The position numbers and the translations under genes were made by a program. From assembly GCF_014705715.1 (NCBI RefSeq), contig NZ_JACXLC010000001.1, positions 1,408,457 to 1,472,456 on the forward strand: DNA of 64,000 bases, given 5' to 3'. Under the pieces are notes generated by a model that saw only the letters and a list, made by a program, of their open reading frames with translations, was not told where the DNA came from and made no database searches. Of this stretch, positions 53,553-64,000 are shown piece after piece (the stretch's first letter is position 1; every line of letters starts with the position of its first letter). Source of the stretch: Erythrobacter rubeus (GTDB lineage Bacteria > Pseudomonadota > Alphaproteobacteria > Sphingomonadales > Sphingomonadaceae).

Positions 53553-54395
53553 CTATCCGTGGCCGCGGCCTCGGGCGGTGGCTGCCAGTGTCAGCATGTC
53601 CTCGCTTTTCATCGGCTGGGCTCGCAGAAAACCCTGCCAATACTCGCACCCTTCGGCTTTGATGGCGGCGCGCTGGATCTCGCTTTCGATCCCTTCTGCG
53701 TAGACATCCAGTTCCAGCGCATTGCCAAGCGCCACGATCGCGCGCAGGACCGCGAGCGCCTTGGCATCGCCTGGCACATCGTCGACCATGATCTTGTCGA
53801 GCTTGATCGCATCGAGCGGCAGCTCGCGCAGATATCTAAAATTGCAGAAGCCCGCGCCGAAATCGTCGAGCGCGGTGCGAAAGCCCAGTTGGCGTAAAGC
53901 CCCCAGCGCCTCGCTCGCCTGCTTCAGGTTCCGCACCAGAAGGTCCTCGGTAATCTCCAGCATGAGCCGCTCCGGCGCGATGGCGCTCTTGCGGATCAGG
54001 TCAGCGAAATCGGAGGCAAAGCGCGGGTCGCCCAGCTCTTCGGGCGTGATGTTGAGCGACAGGCTCAACTCTTGAGGCCAATTGCCAGCATCGTCGAGCG
54101 CGCGCGCGACGACATGCCGGGATAAGGGAGCGACCAGCGCCGCGCGCTCCGCAATGGCGAAGAGATCGCGCGCGCCTACCTCTCCCAATGTCGGATGCTG
54201 CCAGCGCGCCAGCGCCTCCGCTCCGACCACCGCGCCTGTTGCGCTGGAAAACTGAGGCTGGAACAGCACCTCGATCTCGTCGCGATCAAGCGCACGCAGC
54301 AGGTCCTTGTCCAGCGCAGAAGGTTTGACGCCCGGGAAGAAACCGCGAAGCGGCTCTCTAAGCGATTGATCAAAGGGCGAGGTGTTGTCTGGCAT
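53553..54395 (-). CDS. EAL-domain cyclic di-GMP phosphodiesterase
   Basis: A 280-residue stand-alone EAL protein. The catalytic set is complete by eye: EALARW (Mg2+ Glu), the Asn in SLNIT, the Glu in LEITED, DDFGAGFCNFRYL (metal Asp pair and loop 6), the Lys in IKLDKIMV, and the Glu in YAEGIES, with GCEYWQGFLRAQP near the end. So it is probably an active c-di-GMP hydrolase. No GGDEF or sensor domain and no membrane helix is present. It is convergent with mfd, only 5 bases away. The ATG at 54395 is chosen over 54437. Confidence 0.92.
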   Translation of the reverse strand: MPDNTSPFDQSLREPLRGFFPGVKPSALDKDLLRALDRDEIEVLFQPQFSSATGAVVGAEALARWQHPTLGEVGARDLFAIAERAALVAPLSRHVVARALDDAGNWPQELSLSLNITPEELGDPRFASDFADLIRKSAIAPERLMLEITEDLLVRNLKQASEALGALRQLGFRTALDDFGAGFCNFRYLRELPLDAIKLDKIMVDDVPGDAKALAVLRAIVALGNALELDVYAEGIESEIQRAAIKAEGCEYWQGFLRAQPMKSEDMLTLAATARGRGHG

Positions 54396-54537
54396 TGGCG
54401 TCCTGATTTGATCGAACGGTAGGCCAAAAACCCGCACAAAGCCCGCACCATTTGCAATCCGACCGAAATTGGAACATCACGGCAGGCCGCAGACGCTAGA
54501 GCGAACTGGAATGGTCTTAAGGGGGCCCGACCGATCT

Positions 54538-55344
54538 ATGACCAAGTCGCGCGAAGGCCGCACCAATCCCTACAAACGCATGGCCTTGCTCGCATCCGAC
54601 ACGCCGCGCGCAAAGGAAGCGTACGATGCGATGCTGCCGCAGCAGGACTGGGTGCCGATCGAAGAGGCCGATGTGGCGGTGGTGCTCGGCGGCGATGGCT
54701 TCATGCTGCAAACGCTTCATGCCATGCTGGACCGGGGCAAGGTCATTCCCGCTTACGGGATGAACCTCGGCACGGTCGGTTTCCTGATGAACCGCTATGA
54801 CAAGCGCGCGGTGATCGCCAATCGGCTGGCCAAGGCGAACAGCAAAGCGATCGCGCCGCTCAGGATGGAAGCGGTCACACAGGACGGGACGCAGCATTCG
54901 CTGTGCGCGATCAACGAAGTGTCGCTGCTCCGCGAAACCCGCCAGACCGCAAAGATCGAAGTGACGGTCGGTAGCCGTGTCCGGATCAAGGAATTGGTGT
55001 GCGACGGTGTGCTTGTGTCCACGCCCGCCGGTTCGACGGCTTACAACCTGTCGGCCAATGGCCCCATCCTGCCGCTCGACAGCGAAGTGCTCGCGCTGAC
55101 ACCGATCAGCCCGTTCCGCCCGCGGCGCTGGCGCGGCGCAATCCTGCCCGACCGGATGCGGATCAAGCTGCGGGTGCTCGACCCGGATAAGCGCCCCGTT
55201 GCGGCCGTGGCCGACCAGAAGGAACTGCGCGATATCGCCGAAGTCACGCTGGAGATCGCGCACGAGACGGAGCTCGAATTGCTTTTTGATCCGGGCCAGT
55301 CGCTCGAAGAACGCATCGTCGCAGAGCAATTCGTGGTCGAGTGA
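54538..55344 (+). CDS. nadK: NAD kinase
   Basis: NadK phosphorylates NAD+ to NADP+. The 268-residue protein has the GGDG motif at 51-54 (VAVVLGGDGFML), the NE/S motif region LCAINEVSLLRE, and the diglycine-rich substrate loop DGVLVSTPAGSTAYNLSANGPI. GMNLGTVGFLMN is the NAD-contact strand. The start at 54538 (MTKSREG) fits related proteins. It is followed by tRNA-Asn and is divergent from the EAL gene. Confidence 0.95.
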   Translation: MTKSREGRTNPYKRMALLASDTPRAKEAYDAMLPQQDWVPIEEADVAVVLGGDGFMLQTLHAMLDRGKVIPAYGMNLGTVGFLMNRYDKRAVIANRLAKANSKAIAPLRMEAVTQDGTQHSLCAINEVSLLRETRQTAKIEVTVGSRVRIKELVCDGVLVSTPAGSTAYNLSANGPILPLDSEVLALTPISPFRPRRWRGAILPDRMRIKLRVLDPDKRPVAAVADQKELRDIAEVTLEIAHETELELLFDPGQSLEERIVAEQFVVE

Positions 55345-55364
55345 GATTTCCCGCTAAAACCCTC

Positions 55365-55393
55365 TTGCATTGAAAGAGCGCCGCCCATATACG
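55365..55393 (+). promoter_or_regulatory. Candidate promoter of tRNA-Asn
   Basis: TTGCAT (55365-55370) and TATACG (55388-55393) are separated by 17 bases, 35 bases before the mature tRNA. It lies in the 84-base gap after nadK. Confidence 0.55.
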
Positions 55394-55428
55394 CGCGCTT
55401 CGCACTCGGCAGACAAACCGGGTGCTGC

Positions 55429-55503
55429 TCCCCGATAGCTCAGCGGTAGAGTAGGTGACTGTTAATCACTTGGTCGTTGGTTCGAATCCAACTCGGGGAG
55501 CCA
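55429..55503 (+). tRNA. tRNA-Asn (anticodon GTT)
   Basis: Acceptor arms TCCCCGA and TCGGGGA pair over 7 bp, then discriminator G and encoded CCA. The anticodon loop CTGTTAA gives GTT. The T-arm is GGTTCGAATCC. 75 nt. Confidence 0.97.
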
Positions 55504-55633
55504 CTCTTTTCTCAAGACTTTGTTAACTTTTGGCCCCACTCCGTTCCCGAATTGGGACTGGGTATGGGTTACGCTTTCGTTAACGCGTGCGCGCTGTCTA
55601 GGCGGGTCTCCTGTTTCAAGAAGGAGCCCCACC

Positions 55634-55786
55634 ATGTCGAAATACACTTTTCGCAGCAGCGCGCCCGATCCGTGGACCCAGCCCCGTCCGTTCCGTGATC
55701 CCACCCTTCGCCGCTATCACTACGGCAAGATCCAGCCGATGGAAGAACCGCGCGGTTTCTTCGCGAGACTGCTTCGCGCAAGCTAA
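55634..55786 (+). CDS. Small protein of unknown function (50 aa)
   Basis: A 50-residue protein rich in Pro, Arg and aromatic residues, with no membrane helix: MSKYTFRSSAPDPWTQ, then FRDPTLRRYHYGKIQPMEEP, ending GFFARLLRAS, which could form a short amphipathic helix. AAGGAG lies 9 bases before the ATG, a strong ribosome site. The length is below most annotation thresholds, but the ribosome site and clean frame argue for expression. No family known to me. Confidence 0.65.
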   Translation: MSKYTFRSSAPDPWTQPRPFRDPTLRRYHYGKIQPMEEPRGFFARLLRAS

Positions 55787-55798
55787 AGGCCTGGGCGG

Positions 55799-56554
55799 CT
55801 AGAAACCGCCCAGCAGCCGCACACCGACGATCAGCACAAGCGCGGCGGTCAGCCATCTGATCCAGCGCTTGGGCAACACCTTGACCGCCATGAGGCTGCC
55901 GATCTGACCGCCAATCGCCACCGCGATGAGCAGCGGCAGAGCGGCAGCGATCGCGCTCCCGAAGGCCACACTGCCCGGCTTCAGCAACTGCCCGGCGAGC
56001 CCGAAAAGCGAATTCACCAGAATAAAGAAGCTCGCCGTCGCGGCGATAGCGCGGGCATCGCGCCAGCGTGTCAGATGAAGCAGCGGCGCGAGGAAAATCC
56101 CTCCGCCGATGCCGACCAGTCCCGCGAGATAACCCATGGGCGCGGCGATGATCGGGATGAAGCGCGCGAGTTTTGTCGGAGCTTCACCTTCCCGTTCGCT
56201 CACCGGTATGAGCATGGTCGCCGCCGTCAGGATCAGGCTTGCGCCCAGCAGCAGCATGAAACCGGATTGACCGATGGGCGTCAGGCCGCCCAGGAATGCA
56301 GCGGGTGCTGCGATTGCGGTCATTACGATCGCACCACGCCATGGCGTCACCCCTGCACGCGCAAAACGCACCGAGCTGCCCGCGACCACCACGATATTGC
56401 AGGCCAGCACGACAATCGGCAGCAGCCGGTAATCGAGCCCTGAAAGCGCCAGCAGCGCGGCATAGGTCGATCCGCCGCCGAAGCCGACGCTAGCATAAAG
56501 AAGCGCGGTTATGAGGAAAGCGAGCGCGAGCAGCGCCGGAACCGCTCCGATCAT
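55799..56554 (-). CDS. TauE/SafE-family sulfite exporter-like protein
   Basis: A 251-residue membrane protein with about eight helices in two repeats. The family motif appears as LLYASVGFGGGSTYAALLALSG in the first repeat and GYLAGLVGIGGGIFLAPLLHLT in the second, the GxGGG signature of TauE/SafE exporters. Substrates in the family include sulfite, sulfoacetate and other organosulfur anions; here unknown. It lies 31 bases downstream of secA on the same strand. Confidence 0.9.
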   Translation of the reverse strand: MIGAVPALLALAFLITALLYASVGFGGGSTYAALLALSGLDYRLLPIVVLACNIVVVAGSSVRFARAGVTPWRGAIVMTAIAAPAAFLGGLTPIGQSGFMLLLGASLILTAATMLIPVSEREGEAPTKLARFIPIIAAPMGYLAGLVGIGGGIFLAPLLHLTRWRDARAIAATASFFILVNSLFGLAGQLLKPGSVAFGSAIAAALPLLIAVAIGGQIGSLMAVKVLPKRWIRWLTAALVLIVGVRLLGGF

Positions 56555-56585
56555 CGCTGCCCTGCCCTAATTCCCGCGACTGCTA

Positions 56586-59348
<2,763 letters not shown>

Positions 59349-59419
59349 GGGAGAGGGTAGCCTTGAATTGCGTGCAGCCCGTGGGCGGGCTCGAAAACAC
59401 ATGAATATGTAAGGGGTGT

Positions 59420-59485
59420 TCGCGCAATGAGCGCGCGAGGGTTACGATAGAATTTCTTGGGAGCGCGCTATTCGTATGCGCGCTC
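59420..59485 (-). promoter_or_regulatory. Alternative hairpins in the secA leader, spanning the upstream stop codon
   Basis: On the minus strand, the last codons of the upstream gene contain GAGCGCGC (59485-59478). This can pair with GCGCGCTC just past its stop codon (59468-59461, 9-base loop) or with a second identical GCGCGCTC at 59436-59429. The second copy can also form its own hairpin (TCGCGC/GCGCGA, 59420-59438). These pairings exclude one another, the layout of a leader whose fold depends on where a ribosome stands. A further stem AGCCCG-CCCA-CGGGCT lies at 59377-59392 near the secA ribosome site. Confidence 0.45.
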
Positions 59486-59743
59486 AATCCCCATCAGCAC
59501 CGGCATACGCAAGGAGCGCGGACGCGGCGTGCGCCGTTCGATCCGCGAACCCTTGGCATCCGACAAGGTCTTACCCGGGCCCTGCTTTGTCTGAGCCCGC
59601 TCGCCTGTCAGCACGTCTTCGGAAGCCGCAGAAACGCTGGAATCGCAAGGGACTGGTTGGGACGCATATGACGCAGCCGCCGGCACGCTGAGCGCGGCGA
59701 GCCCCGAAATCAGGGCCAGAAAGGCTAAAAGTCTTCGCGTCAT
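59468..59743 (-). CDS. Small exported protein upstream of secA (91 aa), candidate secretion monitor
   Basis: A 91-residue protein with a clear signal peptide (RRLLAFLALISGLAALSVPAAASYA) and a short mature part that is basic near the end: ERRTPRPRSLRMPVLMGIERAYE. The start at 59743 is the only methionine ahead of the signal peptide that makes sense; longer in-frame extensions look non-coding, and no strong ribosome site is seen. The gene lies 119 bases upstream of secA on the same strand, and its final codons are part of a leader hairpin. I recognise no family. The GIERA end resembles, by eye, the GIRAGP arrest end of E. coli SecM; this may be chance. Confidence 0.65.
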   Translation of the reverse strand: MTRRLLAFLALISGLAALSVPAAASYASQPVPCDSSVSAASEDVLTGERAQTKQGPGKTLSDAKGSRIERRTPRPRSLRMPVLMGIERAYE

Positions 59744-59831
59744 TGGCGCACAAGATAGTGGTTTTGGCCCCACTCGTCCACTTCCTTTGCCGGATTTACT
59801 GTGAGCGGACGGTCGCCTAAGCGGTTGCGCC

Positions 59832-61058
59832 ATGGATCTCGCCGTATCGCCGCTCGCCCTGTCCTTTCCCGAAATGCCGCCTATCGACGGTGTGACGTTG
59901 CGCGCCGCGCGGGCGCGGTACAAGGATTGGAACCGCGCGGACCTCACCTATGTCGAGCTGTCGGAAGGGACCGCCCTCGCGGGCGTCTTCACCCGATCGC
60001 TATGCGCCTCCAGCGAGGTAGAATTGGGGCGTGAGCAGGTGAGAGGCGGTCGTGCCCGCGCACTCGTCGTCAACGCGGGTAACGCCAATGCCTTTACCGG
60101 CTATCGCGGACGCGAAGCGGTCGAGGCGATCATGAAACAGACGGCGGAGCACATTGGTTGCTTGCCTGTAGAAGTGCTGGTTTCCTCGACCGGCGTGATC
60201 GGCGTACCCCTGCCGCAGGACAAAGCACGCCAAGGGCTCGCCGCAGCATTCGCCGCCGATATCGCCGGATGGGAAGACGCCGCCACGGCGATCGGAACGA
60301 CCGACACCTTCGCGAAAGGCGCGCATGCCTCCGCCATGATCGGCGAGCAGCGCGTCGAGCTTTGCGGGATCATCAAAGGCTCCGGCATGATCGCCCCCGA
60401 CATGGCGACAATGCTCGGCTACGTCTTCACCGATGCAGCGGTAGAGCCTGCTTTCCTGCAGAACTTGCTGAATGCCGCGACCGCCGAGACGTTCAACTGC
60501 ATTACCGTAGACGGCGACACTTCGACGAGCGACACCGTGCTCGTGTTCGCAACGGGCAAAGCGGATCATGCAGTGATCGATAGCTGGGAAAGTCCGGGCG
60601 CCGATGCATTCGCGGCCGCTCTCACCGATGTCTGCCGCAACCTCGCGCAGCTCGTGGTGCGCGACGGAGAAGGAGCGAGCAAATTCATCAATGTCCGGGT
60701 TTCCGGCGCAGTTAGCGATGACAGCGCCCGCAAAGTCGGCCTCGCCATCGCAAACTCGCCGCTCGTAAAAACAGCGATTGCCGGAGAAGACGCCAATTGG
60801 GGCCGCGTTGTCATGGCGGTCGGCAAAGCAGGCGAACCGGCCGACCGTGACAGGCTCTCGATCGGTTTCGGGGGAGTATGGGCGGCGCGCGACGGCCTGC
60901 CTGTCGAAGATTACGACGAAACGCCCGTCGCCGAGCACTTGAAGGGCAAAGAGATCGAACTCGCGGTCGATCTCGGCATGGGCAGCGGCCGGGCTGTCGT
61001 ATGGACATGCGATCTCACCCACGGATACATTTCGATCAACGCGGATTATCGGAGCTGA
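59832..61058 (+). CDS. argJ: Bifunctional glutamate N-acetyltransferase/ornithine acetyltransferase
   Basis: ArgJ recycles the acetyl group between N-acetylornithine and glutamate in arginine synthesis. The 408-residue precursor self-cleaves before a conserved Thr: GSGMIAPDMATMLGYVFTDA carries the ATM site with Thr193 as the new N-terminal nucleophile. Other motifs are VVNAGNANAFTG, SSTGVIGVPLP and TVDGDTSTSDT. A full bifunctional role is likely but the mono-functional form cannot be excluded by sequence alone. A GFA gene follows after one base. Confidence 0.95.
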   Translation: MDLAVSPLALSFPEMPPIDGVTLRAARARYKDWNRADLTYVELSEGTALAGVFTRSLCASSEVELGREQVRGGRARALVVNAGNANAFTGYRGREAVEAIMKQTAEHIGCLPVEVLVSSTGVIGVPLPQDKARQGLAAAFAADIAGWEDAATAIGTTDTFAKGAHASAMIGEQRVELCGIIKGSGMIAPDMATMLGYVFTDAAVEPAFLQNLLNAATAETFNCITVDGDTSTSDTVLVFATGKADHAVIDSWESPGADAFAAALTDVCRNLAQLVVRDGEGASKFINVRVSGAVSDDSARKVGLAIANSPLVKTAIAGEDANWGRVVMAVGKAGEPADRDRLSIGFGGVWAARDGLPVEDYDETPVAEHLKGKEIELAVDLGMGSGRAVVWTCDLTHGYISINADYRS

Positions 61059-61059
61059 C

Positions 61060-61467
61060 ATGAAAGGTGGCTGTGCATGCGGGGCGGTCCGATACCGACT
61101 ATCGGGCGACCCGATTGAGACGAGCTGGTGCCATTGTCGCAACTGCCAGCGCATTTCCGGCGCGCCCGGCGCTGTCTACACAACAGTTTCCCGTACCGAT
61201 TTCGAGATTTCCGATGGCGAAACCCTGGTCGGAAGAATTCGCCTTAGTCCAGGTGCCGAGCGCCTCTTTTGCAGCCGTTGCGGGTCACCTTTGGCGACCT
61301 TGATCGAGAGCGAGCCCGACACGGTCGATGTCACGGTTGCGACTTTCGACGATCCCGATGGTTTCGAGCCTGAATTCCATATCTTCGAGCGGAGCCGCAT
61401 TGGTTGGTTCCAGACCGACGACACACTCCCTCGCTTCGCTGGGTCGCGCAAGGATAGCAATCAATGA
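61060..61467 (+). CDS. GFA/CENP-V domain zinc protein
   Basis: A 135-residue GFA-domain protein (glutathione-dependent formaldehyde-activating enzyme-like). The two zinc sites are visible: CACGAVRYRLSG with CHCRNCQRISG at the N-terminus, and FCSRCGSPLAT near 70. Most members are uncharacterised; formaldehyde activity cannot be assumed. It begins one base after the argJ stop and overlaps the next phosphatase gene by 4 bases, so argJ, GFA and phosphatase form a tight operon. Confidence 0.92.
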   Translation: MKGGCACGAVRYRLSGDPIETSWCHCRNCQRISGAPGAVYTTVSRTDFEISDGETLVGRIRLSPGAERLFCSRCGSPLATLIESEPDTVDVTVATFDDPDGFEPEFHIFERSRIGWFQTDDTLPRFAGSRKDSNQ

Positions 61468-62267
61468 GCCCACTCGACGAAGAAATCCGCGACCTTCTGC
61501 GCTTTGCCGCGCAGCGATCCATGCTGCCCCGATTTCGCGCCTTGGCAGACAGCGAAATCGAGATGAAGGGTGAGGATGACCCCGTCACCGTGGTCGACCG
61601 CGAAGTCGAAAGCTTTCTCACCGAGGCTCTGACGAAGCTCGCGCCCGGTGTCGAAGTCGTCGGCGAAGAGGCCGTTCACGCCGATGAAAGCGTGCTCGAT
61701 CACCTCTCCGGCCAATGCTGGATCATCGATCCGCTGGACGGAACCGCCAATTTTACCGAAGGCAAGGAGCCTTTCGGTATCATCGTCGCGCTCGCCGATG
61801 CCGGGAAAGCGGTGGCCGGGTGGCTCTACGATCCGAACAAGGACCGCCTGTGCCATGCGAAGCTCGGCGAAGGAGCCTTCGTCAATGGCGAGAAGGTAAG
61901 CGCGCAGACGACCGGAGACACGCCCCCTGTCGCCGCCATCAGCCGGATTTTCCTGACCGAGGAACAGCGCGCACAGGTCGATGCCAATCTCGCGCCGCAT
62001 TACTCATTGGTGGACATTCCGCGCTGCGCCGCCGAGCAATATCCGCGGCTCGCGCTGGGCGAGAACGACGTATCGAGCTTCAAGCGGACCTATGCCTGGG
62101 ACCACGCTGCTGGCGTGCTTTGGCTGAACGAGGCGGGAGGCAAAGCCGCGCGCCTCGATGGCAGCGAATACCGCGTCGATGAGCATGGAAAGCCCGGCCT
62201 GGTCGGGGCGTCGAACCCGGCGATCTGGGATGAATTTGTCGGGCGGGTGCTGAACCCGCCCGAATAA
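61464..62267 (+). CDS. hisN: Inositol-monophosphatase-family protein, probably histidinol-phosphatase HisN
   Basis: A 267-residue Mg2+ phosphatase of the IMPase superfamily with VDREVESFL, VGEEAV, the signature WIIDPLDGTANFTEG and the second metal motif YAWDHAAGVLWLNEAGG. The N-terminal part (LLRFAAQRSMLPRFR) and the DPVTVVDREVE segment are the HisN-like branch, which hydrolyses histidinol phosphate in actinobacteria and alphaproteobacteria. Inositol or adenosine phosphate activity remains possible. It overlaps the GFA gene (ATGA). Confidence 0.85.
   Translation: MSPLDEEIRDLLRFAAQRSMLPRFRALADSEIEMKGEDDPVTVVDREVESFLTEALTKLAPGVEVVGEEAVHADESVLDHLSGQCWIIDPLDGTANFTEGKEPFGIIVALADAGKAVAGWLYDPNKDRLCHAKLGEGAFVNGEKVSAQTTGDTPPVAAISRIFLTEEQRAQVDANLAPHYSLVDIPRCAAEQYPRLALGENDVSSFKRTYAWDHAAGVLWLNEAGGKAARLDGSEYRVDEHGKPGLVGASNPAIWDEFVGRVLNPPE
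62239..62263. terminator. Stem-loop at the hisN stop codon, between convergent genes
   Basis: TCGGGCGGGT pairs with ACCCGCCCGA (10 bp, 5-base loop), ending just before the hisN stop. It lies 17 bases from the stop of the convergent trxA. No U-tract on either strand, so it is a possible, unproven terminator. Confidence 0.45.
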
Positions 62268-62280
62268 TCGCTCGCCGCGA

Positions 62281-62601
62281 TCAAAGCTCGCTTTCGATCC
62301 AGTCTTTCAGCTGGCTTTTCGGAGCAGCGCCGACTTTGCGCGCGACTGCTTGACCGTTCTTGAACAGCACCATCAGCGGGATCGACTGCACACCCATTTC
62401 TGCCGGGATGCCGGTGTTCTCCATGATGTCCATCTTGGCGATAGTGACCTGCTCGCCCAGCTCGTTGCTGATCTCCTCCAGCGCCGGCGCGATCATCTTG
62501 CATGGGCCGCACCATTCCGCCCAGAAATCGACCAGCACGGGCTTGTCGCTTTCGAGCACGTCGGCCTTGAAGCTTTCGTCGGTCACGTTGACGGTGGACA
62601 T
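62281..62601 (-). CDS. trxA: Thioredoxin
   Basis: A 106-residue thioredoxin with the active site WAEWCGPCKM (Cys31, Cys34), the cis-proline region QSIPLMVLF and conserved DFWA. The ATG at 62601 follows AGGAGA. It is downstream of addA by 49 bases on the same strand, a common arrangement in Sphingomonadales. It reduces protein disulfides in the cytoplasm. Confidence 0.97.
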   Translation of the reverse strand: MSTVNVTDESFKADVLESDKPVLVDFWAEWCGPCKMIAPALEEISNELGEQVTIAKMDIMENTGIPAEMGVQSIPLMVLFKNGQAVARKVGAAPKSQLKDWIESEL

Positions 62602-62650
62602 CTGCATTCTCCTGTAACTTGGTTGCCACCTACTTAGTGGCTTTCCCCGT

Positions 62651-64000
62651 TCACTCAATATCGAGCGGGGCATAGCTTTCCTGCGCTGTCCCCAACCGAT
62701 CCTTGTGTGACGCCAGGACATCGGGCGTGATTTCGATCAGCCGGGGTGCGTGGGTGTAGAGGATCGCCGCGCGCACATTGCGCCCGGGAAAGATCACCTC
62801 CAGCGCGGCGGCATAGGCCGCCATCTGCCGGAGCGTCGCTGAAGGCACCTCATTGAGAGCCACCGGCGCGCGGCGCGTTGTCTTGAAATCGACGACTGTC
62901 ACCGTGTCATCACCCACAAGCAGCCGGTCGGCGGTGCCGCTTATCACCGTTCCCCCAACCGTCGCGGTCAGCGGTACTTCCGCCAGCGCATCGGGCGAAA
63001 AGATCGCTTCGAATTCGGCGGTTTCCAAGACAGTCAGCGCACTGGTCAGCATTTCGCCGCGCACGTCCTCGGGGAGGTCGGAAGCCTGCCGTGCGAGCCA
63101 ATCCGCACCCGCCTCTGCCCGGCGATCATTCGCGATGTCGGGCAGCCGCTCGAGGAGCCGGTGGATCAGCACTCCACGCCTTGCTGCAATCGCCAATGCA
63201 TCGGGCGGCAAAGGCGGGTCCGCGCCCTGCTCCTCTCCCGCTGCGCTGGGTGAGAGCGGGCGCGGCGGGCTTGGCTCGGGACCAATCGGTGTCGTTGCCC
63301 ATTCGGGCACTGGCGGATTCGCTTTCTCCATCATGGGCGCGTCGGCAGCGATCAGCGGATCGGCGCGCCGGCCCAGTTCCCGCCGAGCGCCCCACAAATC
63401 GTCTGCCAGTTCGTCCGCCTCGAACAGCGGCTCAAGCCGGGCATACCAGCTATCCTCGTTAGGACCCTTCTTGACGTCGCGCGGTCCCAGCGAACCGCCG
63501 ATGAACAGCGCCTCCTCCGCGCGAGTCATCGCGACGTAGAGCAGCCGCCAGTGCTCCTCCATGGTGGCCGCATCGACCGCTTCTTCGGCTGCTTCGACCG
63601 GCCCGCGCTTTTCATCCTTGGATAGCGAAGGAAGCGGGATATTGCGCCCTGAAGGCTCGCCCAAAGGGGCATCGGGCAGTTCGAGATCGCCGCCCTGCCC
63701 CGGCGCGCCGGTCGCATCGGCGAGGATCACGATCGGCGCCTGAAGTCCCTTCGACCCGTGGACCGTCATCACTCGCACCTGCCCGCCAGCGCTGTCGGCA
63801 TCGCGTTTCAGGTCTTCATTCGAGGCATCGAACCATTCGATAAAGCCCGTAAGGCTCGGCACATGCGCGCTTTCGAAAGCGAAGGCGGCGTTCACCAGCT
63901 CGTCGATCGGATCGTTTGCCTCCCGCCCGAGCCGCGCAATCAGCCGCCGCCGCCCTTCCCAAGGTCCGGTGAGCAGCCACGCCAGCAGAGCTTGCGGCGT
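62651..64000 (-). CDS. addA: Double-strand break repair helicase AddA (N-terminal part outside window)
   Basis: The last 449 codons of AddA, the UvrD-like helicase/nuclease of the AddAB recombination complex. The UvrD C-terminal motor has VRVMTVHGSKGLQAPIVILADA (motif V region) and EHWRLLYVAMTRAEEALFIGG (motif VI). The RecB-type nuclease domain follows, with ALAIAARRGVLIHRLLERLP, VISGTADRLLVGDDTVTVVDFKTTRR (Asp and Lys of the nuclease core) and LRQMAAYAAAL. The gene enters from the right edge. addB is expected upstream and out of view. Confidence 0.94.
   Translation of the reverse strand, partial: TPQALLAWLLTGPWEGRRRLIARLGREANDPIDELVNAAFAFESAHVPSLTGFIEWFDASNEDLKRDADSAGGQVRVMTVHGSKGLQAPIVILADATGAPGQGGDLELPDAPLGEPSGRNIPLPSLSKDEKRGPVEAAEEAVDAATMEEHWRLLYVAMTRAEEALFIGGSLGPRDVKKGPNEDSWYARLEPLFEADELADDLWGARRELGRRADPLIAADAPMMEKANPPVPEWATTPIGPEPSPPRPLSPSAAGEEQGADPPLPPDALAIAARRGVLIHRLLERLPDIANDRRAEAGADWLARQASDLPEDVRGEMLTSALTVLETAEFEAIFSPDALAEVPLTATVGGTVISGTADRLLVGDDTVTVVDFKTTRRAPVALNEVPSATLRQMAAYAAALEVIFPGRNVRAAILYTHAPRLIEITPDVLASHKDRLGTAQESYAPLDIE

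Overview
The window reads as chromosomal DNA of a Sphingomonadales alphaproteobacterium, most likely Erythrobacteraceae. This rests on gene content and order (zapA - 6S RNA - 5-formyl-THF cyclo-ligase, recG - sdhE - mfd, addA next to trxA, PrsK/PrsR, DUF2842, alphaproteobacterial GTTC-N7-GTTC LexA boxes) and on high-GC codon usage throughout. It is compact, ordinary core genome. I see no insertion sequence, prophage, integron or CRISPR array, and no stretch over about 300 bases without a gene apart from 34857-35160, which holds a 6S RNA.

Layout. 1-4.2 kb: a DNA-repair block on the minus strand, made of a radical-SAM repair protein cut by the left edge and imuA-imuB, each preceded by a LexA box, with a secreted protein and a PilZ protein between them. 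4.2-9.3 kb: a flavin/PPOX stress protein, an SNF-type Na+ symporter, panB, and two membrane proteins (DUF475, SBF-like). 9.4-12.9 kb: the PEP-CTERM two-component pair prsK-prsR. 13.1-16.5 kb: an acyl-CoA-type regulator (ScfR family) divergent from isocitrate lyase, with two inverted repeats between them. 16.6-23.6 kb: M20 amidohydrolase, SLC13 permease, alcohol dehydrogenase, tRNA-Leu, IMPase, efp, small secreted or membrane proteins. 23.7-25.7 kb: trkH-trkA potassium uptake, where trkH lacks an ordinary start codon. 25.7-33.9 kb: thiE, class I aldolase, and an operon tkt-gap-pgk with two small passenger genes. 34.1-36.9 kb: zapA, 6S RNA, fau, DUF2842, and an ArsR-AHSA1 pair with twin operators. 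36.9-42.6 kb: tRNA-Asp, the bkd branched-chain oxo-acid dehydrogenase operon, thyA, tRNA-Pro. 42.6-47.5 kb: SDR, Pmp3, UbiB-like kinase, DUF885 peptidase-like protein, LMW phosphatase. 47.5-55.5 kb: recG, sdhE, mfd, EAL phosphodiesterase, NAD kinase, tRNA-Asn. 55.6-64 kb: TauE, secA with an upstream secreted mini-protein and a structured leader, argJ, GFA protein, a HisN-like phosphatase, trxA, and addA (cut by the right edge).

How it fits together. DNA repair is the strongest theme: imuAB, rSAM, recG, mfd and addA, with two genes or operons clearly SOS-controlled. Central carbon and cofactor metabolism (tkt/gap/pgk/aldolase, aceA, bkd, panB, thiE, fau, thyA, nadK) makes up most of the rest. 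The observation I consider most worth testing is the small exported protein directly upstream of secA. Its last codons form one arm of mutually exclusive hairpins in the secA leader, an arrangement reminiscent of the SecM secretion monitor of gammaproteobacteria. The link is inference only.
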